A stretch of DNA of 52,914 nucleotides from Sphingomonas pruni NBRC 15498 (GCF_001598455.1 NZ_BCYZ01000027.1:1-52914), one strand, 5' to 3'. Shown: positions 8,769 to 19,020, counted from the first letter of the stretch. Numbers and translations are program-made. The notes: generated by a model from the sequence alone, not told the origin.

Positions 8769-9818
8769 CTAGCCCGGCGCGGCGGTGGATCCGCGAATGA
8801 CGAGTTCGGCCGGCACCACGACAGGCTCCGCGGACACGTGCTTGCCCGTACGGTCGGCGATGATCAATTCGACCGCGCGCGACGTCACCTCGGCGATGCG
8901 CTGGACCACCGCGGTCAGCGGCGGATGGGTGAAGCGGACGATCGGCGTGTCGTCGAAACTGATCAGCGAGAGGTCGCGCGGCACTGCCAAGCCGCGGTCG
9001 CGGCCGACTTCCAGGGCCGCCAGCGCCATCTGGTCGTTGCTCGCGATGATCGCGGTCGGCGCCTGCCGCCGGTCGAGCAATTGCGCCGCGGCGGCCTTGC
9101 CCGACGCATAAGTGAAGTCTCCGGCGGCAAGCAGGCCGTCCGTGGACAGGCCCGCCGCCGCCATCGCGGCGCGCCAGCCGTCGACGCGCCAGCCGCTCAC
9201 TTCATAGTCCGGCGGACCGGCGATGAAGCCGATCTGGCGATGCCCCAGATCGATCAGATGCGCGGTCGCGAGCCGCGCTGCGCGCTCATCGTCCAATGTA
9301 AGCGCGAATCCCGGCCCCGGCCGCAGCGACCCGATTCGCGCAAAACTGATCCCGTGCGCGACCAGCAAGTCCGTGATCAGCGGATTTTCCGAATGCGGCG
9401 GGGTCAGGATGACGCCGTCGGGCTGCAGCGCCGCGATCGCCGCGAGCAACTCGCGCTCGATATGGTCGCTATGCGTATCGATCAGTTCGACGATCAGGCG
9501 ATAACCTTGCTGCGCGCAGGTCAGCATGCCGCCGAGCAGCATCTGGTCGACCCAGTCGCTGCCCTCGCGCGCGCGCCAACCCTCGATCGTACGCTCGCGA
9601 TCGTTGAGCGCCAGGATCAGATAGGATCGCGTCCCGGCCAGCCGCTGCGCGGCGATCGACGGGACATAGCCCAGCTTGTCGATCGACCGTTGGACGCGCT
9701 CGATCATCTCGTGCCGGACATTGGGTTCCTTGTTGATGACCCGGCTGACGGTCTGCATCGACACCCCGGCATCAAGTGCGACGTGCTTGATCGTAACGCT
9801 CTGCCTGCGCCGTGCCAT
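8769..9818 (-). CDS. LacI family transcriptional regulator
   Basis: 349 aa from ATG 9818. The frame is open to 9977, but the extension is arginine-rich and the HTH would then lie far from the N-terminus. Residues 8-50 are the LacI helix-turn-helix and hinge (TIKHVALDAGVSMQTVSRVI; RVQRSIDKLGYVP). The rest is a periplasmic-binding-protein-like effector domain (SYLILALNDRE; PDGVILTPPHSE; ASNDQMALAALEVGRDRG; DDTPIVRFTHPPLTAV), expected to bind a sugar or related ligand. It is divergent from the MFS transporter gene, its most likely target. Confidence 0.92.
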   Translation of the reverse strand: MARRRQSVTIKHVALDAGVSMQTVSRVINKEPNVRHEMIERVQRSIDKLGYVPSIAAQRLAGTRSYLILALNDRERTIEGWRAREGSDWVDQMLLGGMLTCAQQGYRLIVELIDTHSDHIERELLAAIAALQPDGVILTPPHSENPLITDLLVAHGISFARIGSLRPGPGFALTLDDERAARLATAHLIDLGHRQIGFIAGPPDYEVSGWRVDGWRAAMAAAGLSTDGLLAAGDFTYASGKAAAAQLLDRRQAPTAIIASNDQMALAALEVGRDRGLAVPRDLSLISFDDTPIVRFTHPPLTAVVQRIAEVTSRAVELIIADRTGKHVSAEPVVVPAELVIRGSTAAPG

Positions 9819-10031
9819 CGAACGCTCAGCGCCTGGCCATCGCGGACGCCGGCGGGCCCGGCGTCGGTTTGCGCGACGGCTCGGCGGTCGGGAGTGGGCT
9901 TTGCGGCATGAACCTTGGGTAGCTCTATATCGAAGGAGCAGGAAGTCCGGAATCAGACCCCATACGGACCCATTCACAAAGCCTCAGTCCGACCCGCCGA
10001 TCTCCCGTTGCCGAGCCTTGCCCGCGCGTAC

Positions 10032-11291
10032 ATGATGGCGGCCCAGCGCATGCCCGACATCCTTGCCCCGCCAGTCGACCAGCGACGCGACACGACCGGC
10101 GGCGGGGCGGCCGAGCGGCGCTCGACCGCATTTCTGCTGATCTATGCGCTGGCCAATGCCGGTGGAGTGATCGGCTATCTGCCGCTCTTGACCTTGTTGC
10201 TGGCGATCAAGGTCGAGGCGCTGGCGGGGGAGGCGCGAGTCGACTTACTGACCGCGACCGTGATTGCCGGGTCGATCGCGGCGAGCGCGTCCAACATCCT
10301 GTTCGGCTGGTTGAGCGACCGATCGGTCGCACGCGGCGGCGGTCGGCGGGGCTGGATGGTGGGAGGGCTGATCGCGACGATCGCTGCTTATGCGGCAATC
10401 GCGGTCGCGCACAGTGCCGCCACGATCATCGCTGCGATCGTGCTCTTTCAGGTCGCGCTCAACGCAGTGCTGGCGCCGCTGGTCGCGGTGATGGCGGACG
10501 AGATCCCCGATTCGCAGAAAGGCACTACCGGTGGACTGTTGTCGCTCGGCTATCCGGTGGCGTCGGGCGTGCTCGCCTTGGTCGTCGGCATCCCCGCGCT
10601 GAATGAAACCGGCCGGTTGATGATCGTCATCGCCATTGCCGCTCTCTGCCTGACGCCCCTGATCCTGAGCCGCGCGCGGCCGCTGCCGATCGTCGATCCA
10701 CCGCGCGCCGCTGTCGCGATACGCCGCCATGACCTGGCAGCGGCGTGGCTCGCGCGATTGCTCTTCCAGGTCGCGGGGTGCGTGCTTCAGCTCTATCTGC
10801 TCTATTATTTCGAGAGCATCGTCCCCGATGTCCCGCGGGACGAACTGGCGGCGCGCGTCGGAAACCTGCTCACTCTCTCCTTCATCGCGCCCTTGCCGAT
10901 CGCCTTGTTGTTCGGGCGGCTGTCCGACTGGCTCGACCGCCGCAAGCCGTTCCTGATCGCCGCGGTCGGCGTCGCCGCGGTCGGTCTCGCCGGCATGGCG
11001 GCGGCGCATAGCTGGACCGCGGGAGCGCTCGGTTTCGCCTGCTACACGATCGGCTATAGCGTGTTCCTACCGCTGCAGACGGCCTTTTCGATGCAGTTGC
11101 TGCCGGACCCGCGGCATCGCGGGCGCGACCTCGGCCTGTTCAACCTGACCAACACCCTGCCCTCGCTGCTCGGCCCGTTGCTGACCTGGTGGCTGGCATC
11201 GCCGCGCGATTTCGCCGCTGTGATGGCAATGCTGGCGATGCTGGTCCTCTGCGCGGGGCTGACGATGCTCGGGGTGCGGGGGAGGCGCTAG
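10032..11291 (+). CDS. MFS transporter
   Basis: About 419 aa from ATG 10032 (ATG 10035 and 10050 are alternatives, and none has a strong ribosome-binding site). There are twelve hydrophobic segments in two halves, with the MFS loop motifs GWLSDRSVARGG after helix 2 and GRLSDWLDRRKPF after helix 8, as expected for the family. The overall look is of the glycoside/sugar MFS group. Divergent pairing with a LacI regulator suggests uptake of a carbohydrate whose presence is sensed by that regulator. This is inference; the substrate is not visible. Confidence 0.82.
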   Translation: MMAAQRMPDILAPPVDQRRDTTGGGAAERRSTAFLLIYALANAGGVIGYLPLLTLLLAIKVEALAGEARVDLLTATVIAGSIAASASNILFGWLSDRSVARGGGRRGWMVGGLIATIAAYAAIAVAHSAATIIAAIVLFQVALNAVLAPLVAVMADEIPDSQKGTTGGLLSLGYPVASGVLALVVGIPALNETGRLMIVIAIAALCLTPLILSRARPLPIVDPPRAAVAIRRHDLAAAWLARLLFQVAGCVLQLYLLYYFESIVPDVPRDELAARVGNLLTLSFIAPLPIALLFGRLSDWLDRRKPFLIAAVGVAAVGLAGMAAAHSWTAGALGFACYTIGYSVFLPLQTAFSMQLLPDPRHRGRDLGLFNLTNTLPSLLGPLLTWWLASPRDFAAVMAMLAMLVLCAGLTMLGVRGRR

Positions 11292-11449
11292 AGCCTGTTT
11301 CAGCAAGCCGTAACAGTAGGGGCGTCCGATTGCTTCCCGACCCACACTCGTCGCGGCCCGGAACGACTTGGTTCGAAACGAAGTTTTTAGCGGTTGCGCG
11401 CTTACCTGCATGGGGTAAGCAATATGGGTTGTTAGCGCAGGGGTGGCGT

Positions 11450-12160
11450 TTGGCCGGGGGGAATACGCATGGAGCCGCCGCCGACCGCTTCACCGCGGCG
11501 CATGACGCGTTGCGGGCGGATCCGTCCGTCCAGTTCACGCTTGCCCCGCCGCCGCCACCCCCCGCACCGCCCGCCTGGCTCAAGGGACTGGCGCATTTCT
11601 TCGAATGGCTGGGGCATGTGCTCGCCCCGATCGGCCGCTTCTTCGCCTGGCTGACCAGCTTCATGCCCGCCGCGCCTTATGCCCGCATCCTGCTATGGGG
11701 CGTGATCGGCATCGCCGCGCTCGCGCTGATCTGGTTGATCGTCGAACGGCTGCGTTACGGCCAATGGCGCCTGCCTCGCCGCCGCTCGCGCGCCGCCAGC
11801 CCGATCGCGATCGAGGCCGAGGAAGAATGGCAGCCCGATGTCGCGCAGGGCCATGCCTGGCTGGAGGAAGCCGATGCGCTCGCCGCCAAGGGCCTATTCG
11901 CCGAAGCCGTCCACCATCTGCTGTTCCGGTCGATCGAGGACATCGGCAAACGGCGTCCGCAGCTGGTCCGCCCGGCCCTGACGAGTCGCGAAATCGCCAC
12001 CGCCAACGCCATTCCGTCGCGTGCGCGCGACCTGTTCGCCGCCATCGCCCGCCAGGTCGAGCGCAGCCTGTTCGGCGGACGGCCGGTCGGTGCCGATGAC
12101 TGGCAGGCGGCGCGTGCCGCATATGCCGATTTTGCCGTGCCCGGGGTGTGGAAGGCATGA
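11450..12160 (+). CDS. DUF4129 domain-containing membrane protein
   Basis: 236 aa if started at TTG 11450, which has AGGGG six bases upstream. No ATG is available in frame near the expected start, so the exact start is uncertain. A proline-rich linker (LAPPPPPPAPPAWL) is followed by an amphipathic stretch, one membrane helix (ILLWGVIGIAALALIWLIVE) and a cytoplasmic domain with the DUF4129 pattern (HAWLEEADALAAKGLFAEAVHHLLFRSIED; LTSREI; FAAIARQVERSLFGG). It is the first gene of the MoxR-type operon and its last codon overlaps the next start (ATGA). Function is unknown; the family co-occurs with MoxR/DUF58 genes. Confidence 0.75.
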   Translation: MAGGNTHGAAADRFTAAHDALRADPSVQFTLAPPPPPPAPPAWLKGLAHFFEWLGHVLAPIGRFFAWLTSFMPAAPYARILLWGVIGIAALALIWLIVERLRYGQWRLPRRRSRAASPIAIEAEEEWQPDVAQGHAWLEEADALAAKGLFAEAVHHLLFRSIEDIGKRRPQLVRPALTSREIATANAIPSRARDLFAAIARQVERSLFGGRPVGADDWQAARAAYADFAVPGVWKA

Positions 12161-13373
12161 GCGACCTAACCATCGGCCGCAGGCAGGAGGATGGCGGCGC
12201 GTTTCGCCTGCGCACGGTGATCCTGCTGCTCGCGGTCGGCATCATTGGCTTCGTCGCGTTGATGCTCGGCAATGCCTATGAGGCGCCGTCCGATTCGACC
12301 AATGGCGCGTCGGCGCATGCGCTATCGAATGGCGCGACCGGATATAGCGGGATCGTCCGGCTCGCGCGTGCCATGGGTAAGGACACGCGCATCATCCGCG
12401 ACCCGTCGCAACTGGGCGCGAACGGCCTGTTGGTCCTGACGCCGCCGCTCGGATCGACGCCGCTGGGCGACGTGCTGCTGCGGCGCGACGATTTGCCGAC
12501 CTTGGTTGTGCTGCCCAAATGGTCGACCATGCGGCTGCTCCCCGCGGGCCGTCCCGGCTGGGTCATGCGCCTGGGCCTGATCGACAAGAAGGAGCCAGAA
12601 GGCGTGCTGGCGCCCGACCGCAAGTTCACGGTCTCGCGGCTGACCAGCGGCGGGCGTCCGTTGCGCTCGGCCGGCTGGATGTCGGAGGATTTCGGGTTCG
12701 AGGCGCCGCGCCCACTGCAGACGATCAGCGGCGCCGACCTCAAGCCGCTGCTGACCGACGAGCAGGGCAATATCGTATTGGGCGAAGTCGGCGGCAAATC
12801 GCTCTACGTGCTTGCCGACCCCGACCTCCTGTCGAACATGGGCATGCGCAAGGAAAGCCAGGCGCGCGCCGCGCTCGCCCTGCTCGACGCGCTCAACCAG
12901 GATGGCGATCGCGATTTCGACTTCGACGTGACGGTGGCGGGGCTCGGCAAGGCCAAGAACCCGCTGCGCCTCGCCTTCGATCCGCCGTTCCTGGCGATGA
13001 CGCTGGCGATCGTCGCGGCGATGCTGCTCGCCGGATGGCAGGCGTTCGCGCGGTTTGGCCCTGCCGTGCATCGCGAACGCGCGATCGCGTTCGGCAAGAC
13101 CGCGCTGGTCGACAACGCGGCCGCGTTGATCCGCAAGGCAGGGCGTCAGGCGCGGCTCGGCGGACGCTATGTCGAGGCGATCCGCGAACGCGCGATCGTC
13201 GCATTCGGCGTGCCGTCGCGGCTGCGCGGGCCGGCGATCGACGCCTATCTCGACAAGATTTCCGGGCGGTCGCGATTCACCGACCTCGCCCAGGCCGTGG
13301 ACGATGCGGACGACAAGGCCAGCCTGGTCGCCGCGGCGCGCGCGCTACACGATTGGCAGAAGGAGAAGGGCAA

Positions 13374-13377
<4 letters not shown>
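12157..13377 (+). CDS. DUF4350 domain-containing protein
   Basis: 406 aa from ATG 12157, which overlaps the preceding stop; a GTG at 12148 is in frame but less likely. An N-terminal membrane helix (about 15-38) is followed by a periplasmic GATase/GldG-like domain (about 45-250: [50 protein letters not shown]). A second helix lies near 273-293, then a cytoplasmic C-terminal region ([26 protein letters not shown]). The protein probably presents a periplasmic ligand-binding domain to the MoxR/DUF58 system, but no activity is established for the family. Confidence 0.8.
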
Positions 13378-14330
<953 letters not shown>

Positions 14331-14362
14331 ATCTTCGCGTCGCCTTCGGCGCCGCTGGTCCG

Positions 14363-14438
14363 GCACCAGCCCGCTCCCCCACCCGGCCTCCCAATCAGGA
14401 TATTCTATGGGAGGCCGGGTGGGGGAGCGGGCTGGTGC
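14363..14438. repeat. Perfect 31-bp inverted repeat between moxR and DUF58 genes
   Basis: Left arm 14363-14393 and right arm 14408-14438 are exact reverse complements over 31 bases, starting GCACCAGCCCGCTCCCCC, with a 14-base AT-richer loop. It lies within the operon, between the moxR stop and the start of the DUF58 gene. It lacks a downstream T-run, so it looks more like a mobile palindromic repeat than a terminator, but in mRNA it would form a very stable hairpin. Confidence 0.9.
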
Positions 14439-14481
14439 GGCACTGGTTCAGCCTCGCTGAAACACACAAAAGGAGCCCGAA

Positions 14482-15798
14482 TTGATCTACCCGACGCGCT
14501 TCGCGGTGATGGCGGCGGCGGCGGGGGCTCCCGTCGCGCTGTTGATTGCCGTGCTGGCGCCGGACCATTGGTATGCCGGGCTCGCCTGGCCGGTAGCGAT
14601 CCTGATCGGCGCGGTGATCGATGCGATGCTGGCGTTGCCCGCCGGCCGGATCGCCGCCGGGCTGACCCTGCCGCGCACCGCCAGTGTCGGCGAAACGGTC
14701 GAGGCGGTGATCAGCGTCGAAGGGCCGGCGCTTGGCGGGCCGGGCAGTGTCCAGATCGCGATCGCCGCCGATCCGCTGGTGACGCTGGAGGATGACGGAC
14801 GCGCCAGCGTGCGGCTCGACCAGGGCAAGGGCGCAGTGGCGCTGCCCGTCGCGACGGTTCGCCGCGGCACCGCGCATTTCGCGACCTTCTGGGTGCGCTG
14901 GCGCGGACCGCTCGGCCTGGTATGGCGGCAGAAGCGGATGGCGAGCGAGGCGGCGCTCAAGATTCTGCCCGACATTCGCCCCGTCCGCGAGCGCGGCTCG
15001 CGAATCTTCCAGCGCCACGCGCTGCAAGGGCTGATGACTCAGCTCGACCGCGGCGACGGCACCGATTTCGACGCGCTGGTCGAGTTCCGGTCGGGCATGG
15101 ACCGGCGCGCGATCGACTGGAAGCAATCGGCCCGCCACCTCAAGCTCCACGCCAAGGAATATCGCACCGAGCGCAACAATCAGATCGTCTTCGCGATCGA
15201 TTCGGGGCGCCAGATGTCCGAGCCGGTCGCCGGCATTCCGCGCGTCGACCGCGCGGTCGGTGCGATGCTGCTGACCGGTTGGGTCGCGCTCAAGCTCGGC
15301 GACCGCGTCGCGCTCCATTCGTTCGATTCGCGCCCGCGCATCGCCAGCGGCCTGATCTCGGGTGCCTCGGCCTTTCCCGAGCTCCAGCACCTTGCCGCCG
15401 GGATCGATTATTCGGGCGAGGAGACCAATTACACCTACGCCCTGACCACGCTCGCCGCGCGGCTGACGCGGCGGTCGATGATCGTGATGTTCACCGAATT
15501 CACCGACCTGACCAGCGCCGATTTCATGATCCGCGCCGCGGCGCGACTGGTCGAAAAGCATCTGCTGCTGATCGTGGTCTTGCGCGACGAAGAGCTCGAA
15601 TCCCTGGTCGATCACGCGCCCGACACCGCCGACGACATCACCCGCGCGGTGACCGCCGCGGGGCTGCTGAAGGACCGGCTGCTCGCGCTGACCCGGCTGC
15701 GCCATCTCGGCGCGCATGTCATCGAGAGCGAATATGACCGCGTCGCCGATCGCCTGGTCGAGGGCTATGTCGACCTCAAGCGGAGGAACCTCTTGTGA
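14482..15798 (+). CDS. DUF58 domain-containing protein
   Basis: 438 aa from TTG 14482, with AGGAG upstream at the right distance. Two N-terminal membrane helices (residues about 10-27 and 33-53) are followed by an Ig-like region and the DUF58 core: TDFDALVEFRSGMDRRAIDW (about 194-213), then SARHLKLHAKEYRTE, and a VWA-like fold with QIVFAIDSGRQMSEP, where D-S-G-R-Q-M-S resembles the metal-binding DxSxS motif. It is the usual partner of MoxR ATPases and is probably anchored in the inner membrane. Its stop overlaps the next GTG. Confidence 0.88.
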   Translation: MIYPTRFAVMAAAAGAPVALLIAVLAPDHWYAGLAWPVAILIGAVIDAMLALPAGRIAAGLTLPRTASVGETVEAVISVEGPALGGPGSVQIAIAADPLVTLEDDGRASVRLDQGKGAVALPVATVRRGTAHFATFWVRWRGPLGLVWRQKRMASEAALKILPDIRPVRERGSRIFQRHALQGLMTQLDRGDGTDFDALVEFRSGMDRRAIDWKQSARHLKLHAKEYRTERNNQIVFAIDSGRQMSEPVAGIPRVDRAVGAMLLTGWVALKLGDRVALHSFDSRPRIASGLISGASAFPELQHLAAGIDYSGEETNYTYALTTLAARLTRRSMIVMFTEFTDLTSADFMIRAAARLVEKHLLLIVVLRDEELESLVDHAPDTADDITRAVTAAGLLKDRLLALTRLRHLGAHVIESEYDRVADRLVEGYVDLKRRNLL

Positions 15799-16826
15799 CG
15801 GCCTATGTCGAAGCCCGCACGCCGCTGGTCAACGCGACGCGTTTCCGTGCCGCGCACGAGGCCGATTGGGACCAGCTCGACAAGATCTTGACCCTGATCG
15901 AGAAACGCGGCGTCAGCGCGGTGCCCGATCAGCAATTGCTGGTCCTGCCTTTGCTCTATCGCGCTGCCTTGTCGTCGTTGTCGGTAGCGCGCGAAACCTC
16001 GCTCGACCGCGCGCTGATCACCTATCTCGAGCAGCTCTGCACGCGCGCCTATTTCCAGATTTATGGCGTTCCCACCTCGCCAATGAAGCAGCTCGCGCAT
16101 TTCTTCGCGCGCGGCTGGCCCGAAGCGGTGCAGGCATTGTGGAAGGAGACCCTGGTATCCTTCCTGCTGACCGTCGCCGGCGCCCTGGTCGCCTATCTGA
16201 TGATCGCGCACGATCCGTCCTGGTATTATGCGATGATCCCCGATGGCATGGCCCAGGGACGTGACCCCGGCGCGAGCACCGAATTGCTGCGCCAGACCCT
16301 CTATGACGGCGGCAAGGATGCGCAGCAGAGCGCACTCGCCTTGTTCGCTTCGTTCCTGTTCACCCACAATGCGCAGATCGCGATCTTCTCGTTCGCGCTG
16401 GGGTTCATGTTCTGCGTCCCGACCGCCGGGCTGATCGTCTATAACGGCCTGATGCTGGGAGCGATGATCGAGGTCTTCGCGTCGAAGGGGCTGGGCTATA
16501 ATTTCGTCGGCTGGCTGATGATCCACGGCACGACCGAATTGTTCGCCATCATGATCTCGGGCGCGGCGGGATTCCGCATCGGGCTCGCCATCGCCTTTCC
16601 GGGCAGGCTATCGCGCACCGATGCGGCGGTGGCGGCGGGACGGTCGGCGGCGACCGCGATGGGCGGCACGGTGGTCATGCTGGCGGTTGCCGGGCTGCTC
16701 GAAGGGATCGGGCGCCAGACGATCACCAATGACGAATTGCGCTACGCGATCGGGCTGGTGATGCTCGCCGGCTGGCTGCTCTATTTCTACATGCCGAGGG
16801 GAAAACGCGATGGCACGCCCGCCTAG
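15795..16826 (+). CDS. SpoIIM-like (stage II sporulation protein M family, DUF95) membrane protein
   Basis: 343 aa from GTG 15795. A soluble N-terminal helical region (1-110) is followed by about five to six hydrophobic segments, including TLVSFLLTVAGALVAYLMIA and NAQIAIFSFALGFMFCVPTAG. The sequence around GLMLGAMIEVFASKGLG, MIHGTTELFAIMISGAAGF is the family signature. In Bacillus SpoIIM belongs to the DMP peptidoglycan-remodelling complex of engulfment. Here the organism is not a spore former, and the gene is a fixed member of the MoxR/DUF58/RDD operon, so the role is likely envelope-related but unknown. Confidence 0.88.
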   Translation: MTAYVEARTPLVNATRFRAAHEADWDQLDKILTLIEKRGVSAVPDQQLLVLPLLYRAALSSLSVARETSLDRALITYLEQLCTRAYFQIYGVPTSPMKQLAHFFARGWPEAVQALWKETLVSFLLTVAGALVAYLMIAHDPSWYYAMIPDGMAQGRDPGASTELLRQTLYDGGKDAQQSALALFASFLFTHNAQIAIFSFALGFMFCVPTAGLIVYNGLMLGAMIEVFASKGLGYNFVGWLMIHGTTELFAIMISGAAGFRIGLAIAFPGRLSRTDAAVAAGRSAATAMGGTVVMLAVAGLLEGIGRQTITNDELRYAIGLVMLAGWLLYFYMPRGKRDGTPA

Positions 16827-17694
16827 CCGCTCCTCGATCGCCGGGCTCCGGCGCCGTTTCATCACGCCCGAGGGCGTCGACCTCAATATCGAATTGGGCA
16901 CGGCGGGTGCGCGCGCGGGCGCGTTTCTGCTCGACGGTGTATTGATGCTGGGCGTGCTGATCCTGGCGTCGATCGCGATCGGCCTGATGGCGTTCGCGTC
17001 GCAATCGATCCTGATGGTCGGGCTGTGGATCGTCGGTTTCTTCACCCTCCGGAACGGATGGTTCACCTTGTTCGAAATGGGTGCGCGCGGTGCGACGCCC
17101 GGCAAAAGGATCGTCGGGCTGCGCGTGGTGGCGCGCGACGGCGCACGGCTGACGGGTGGTGCGGTGATCGCGCGCAATGCGATGCGCGAGATCGAGATAT
17201 TCCTGCCTTTATCCTATTTCTTCGCCTCGCTCGGCGCGATGTTCACCGGCGGCGACGTGCTGCTGCCGCTGCTCGCGCTCGCCTGGAGCATGATCTTTCT
17301 GCTCTTCCCATTGTTCAACCGCGACCGGCTGCGGGTCGGCGATCTGCTCGCCGGAACCTGGGTGGTGCACCGCGCCCGCGCCCAGCTCGGCCACGACCTC
17401 GCCGCGTCCGCCGCGCAAAGCACCCGCCCGCGCCGCGTGTTCAGCGACGCCCAGCTCGACCTGTACGGCATTTACGAGCTGCAGACGCTCGAAGAGGTGC
17501 TGCGCGGCGGCCAGACCGACGCGATCGTCACCGTCGCCGCGGCGATCCGGCGCAAGGGCGACATCCCCGACGATGGCGACGATTATGGCTTCTTGTCGGA
17601 TTATTACGCGGCTTTGTGCGGCCGGCTCGAGCGGGGAATGATGGTCGGGCTCAGGCGCGAGGATAAATATTCGAAGGCGACGCGGGCGGCTTAG
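16810..17694 (+). CDS. RDD family membrane protein with long C-terminal extension
   Basis: 294 aa. The start overlaps the end of the SpoIIM-like gene by 17 bases. The RDD signature is present: R-A-G-A-F-L-L-D-G-V-L-M near residue 36-47, and GATPGKRIVGLRVVARDGARL at about 94-114. There are four hydrophobic segments to about residue 175. Residues 185-294 form a soluble extension without membrane segments (RRVFSDAQLDLYGIYELQTLEEVL; DDYGFLSDYYAALCGRLERG) that is not part of the RDD domain. The last gene of the operon; transport or scaffold function is unknown. Confidence 0.88.
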   Translation: MARPPSRSSIAGLRRRFITPEGVDLNIELGTAGARAGAFLLDGVLMLGVLILASIAIGLMAFASQSILMVGLWIVGFFTLRNGWFTLFEMGARGATPGKRIVGLRVVARDGARLTGGAVIARNAMREIEIFLPLSYFFASLGAMFTGGDVLLPLLALAWSMIFLLFPLFNRDRLRVGDLLAGTWVVHRARAQLGHDLAASAAQSTRPRRVFSDAQLDLYGIYELQTLEEVLRGGQTDAIVTVAAAIRRKGDIPDDGDDYGFLSDYYAALCGRLERGMMVGLRREDKYSKATRAA

Positions 17695-17795
17695 GCGCTC
17701 GCCCACTATCAATCGCCGTACCGGTACATGAGAAACGAACTGATCGCCTTATCCAAAGGATTGTCGAACGTGTCGCGGATGCCTAGCGAACGGCG

Positions 17796-18107
17796 ATGAA
17801 GAGCTATTTCCTGATAGGCTTTGAAAATCCGGCGCGCGCTCAAGCTGCCCTCTCGGACTCCTTCGCTGGCCAAAGCGGAAAAACCTGGGTGCTGTTCGCC
17901 AACGCGGGCGATCCTATGGCTTACTTTTATCTCGGCACAAACGAATACGGAGAATTCGAAGAGTTCGCGAAAGACGCAAACCTCATCCAAGCCGACATCA
18001 GTGGGCGGCATTTCAACGAGGACGATAAGATCATCGCTGTCCTTGCCGGGTTACAGGACCGGATCGGCGGACACATCTTCAACGACGATGACGTGAAGTT
18101 AAGGTAG
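17796..18107 (+). CDS. Small hypothetical protein
   Basis: 103 aa, acidic, no signal peptide or membrane segment. I do not recognise the family. Its C-terminus is rich in Asp/Asn and the coding region is less GC-biased than its neighbours, suggesting an accessory gene. The ATG at 17796 lacks a strong ribosome-binding site. The opposite strand also has a 100-codon frame (17709-18011), but its composition is less protein-like. It stands alone between the RDD operon and the PilZ gene. Confidence 0.5.
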   Translation: MKSYFLIGFENPARAQAALSDSFAGQSGKTWVLFANAGDPMAYFYLGTNEYGEFEEFAKDANLIQADISGRHFNEDDKIIAVLAGLQDRIGGHIFNDDDVKLR

Positions 18108-18182
18108 TGGCGGGTCACTCACGTATATAGGCTTTCCCCTGAAGGGGAGGGCTGGGCGTCCAATCAATGGCGCAAGACGAGA

Positions 18183-18863
18183 TCACGCATCTGGCTTGTG
18201 CAACAGTCTATCCCGCAACGCTTCCAGATTGACCCCGGCGATCGCGGCCGCTCGGTCCTTCGCCTTCAGGATGGCGGAGAGCTGGTTCAATATCTGGCAA
18301 GCATTGTCGAACCGCTGCAGCGCCTCGCCATGGCGTTGCAGCAGCGCCATGTCGCCGATCAGATCCCCGGCCACGTCGTCCAGCATCTGCTGGACATGAT
18401 CGAGTTCCTCGGCGACTCGCGCCTCGACGTCGGTGATGAGTTCGGCAGGGCTGGCGGGCCGCGCCTGCTCTTCGATGATATCGCGGCCGCCGCGGATCGC
18501 GGCCTGGATCTGGTCGACCCGCGATTGGCCCTGGCCGAAGATCGCGGCCGGCGCGCGGCGGCCGGCAACCCATTCGTCGACCGAGGCCGCGCCCTCGAAC
18601 TGGATTCCGCAGCGGCCGTCGGCTCGCCACGCCACGACGCCGCGCATTTCGACCTCGAGCCGCTGCAGGATCAGCGAGGCGCCCGGCTCGGGCAACGCCT
18701 GACCATCGACCATCGCGCCCCTTTCGGACAGATTGCGGATCCTGACCGGCGCGACCACGCCCCCCGAACGGATCGTCGCGGTCAGCAACAGGTTCTTGCG
18801 CGGCGCGCGAGCGCGCGGTGTCCCGGGATCGCCGGGCGAACCGCTCTGACCCTGCTCACTCAT
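18183..18863 (-). CDS. PilZ-domain-like protein with helical C-terminal region
   Basis: 226 aa from ATG 18863 (ATG 18899 is also possible). An N-terminal disordered segment is followed by a PilZ-like beta-barrel at about 20-100, with an R/K-rich start (RAPRKNLLL) and the N-L-S-E-R-G form of the [D/N]xSxxG motif. The strict RxxxR motif is not obvious, so c-di-GMP binding is uncertain. Residues 105-226 are helical and acidic (LITDVEARVAEELDHVQQML; LLQRHGEALQRFDNACQIL) and probably coiled-coil. It may link c-di-GMP signalling to an unknown partner. Confidence 0.7.
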   Translation of the reverse strand: MSEQGQSGSPGDPGTPRARAPRKNLLLTATIRSGGVVAPVRIRNLSERGAMVDGQALPEPGASLILQRLEVEMRGVVAWRADGRCGIQFEGAASVDEWVAGRRAPAAIFGQGQSRVDQIQAAIRGGRDIIEEQARPASPAELITDVEARVAEELDHVQQMLDDVAGDLIGDMALLQRHGEALQRFDNACQILNQLSAILKAKDRAAAIAGVNLEALRDRLLHKPDA

Positions 18864-19020
18864 GCCGACGGATTCCGTCGCGACCAGCCGCAATCGCAAC
18901 CAGGCGGTTCAACATTCGCCATTTCCACCATAACCGAGCGTGTTACAGCAAAGCATGGCGTGCGGCGATAGCGCGCGCCACACCCGAATGGACAAGCCGC
19001 GTGACGCCCATGCGAACCCG

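Noticed and set aside
9845..9865. Palindrome GACGCCGG-CGGGC-CCGGCGTC as a LacI operator.
   Set aside because: It is close to the regulator's own start and GC-rich with a 5-base spacer, unlike typical LacI-family operators with a central CG. No second copy is seen near the MFS gene. Left unassigned.
12519..13373. N-terminal extension of the MoxR protein by 285 residues.
   Set aside because: The sequence is arginine-rich, out of frame with the DUF4350 gene it overlaps, and unlike any MoxR. GTG 13374 gives the normal 318 aa.
14363..14438. Rho-independent terminator between moxR and the DUF58 gene.
   Set aside because: No T-run follows on either strand, and the downstream gene has its own ribosome-binding site within the same operon type; called a repeat instead.
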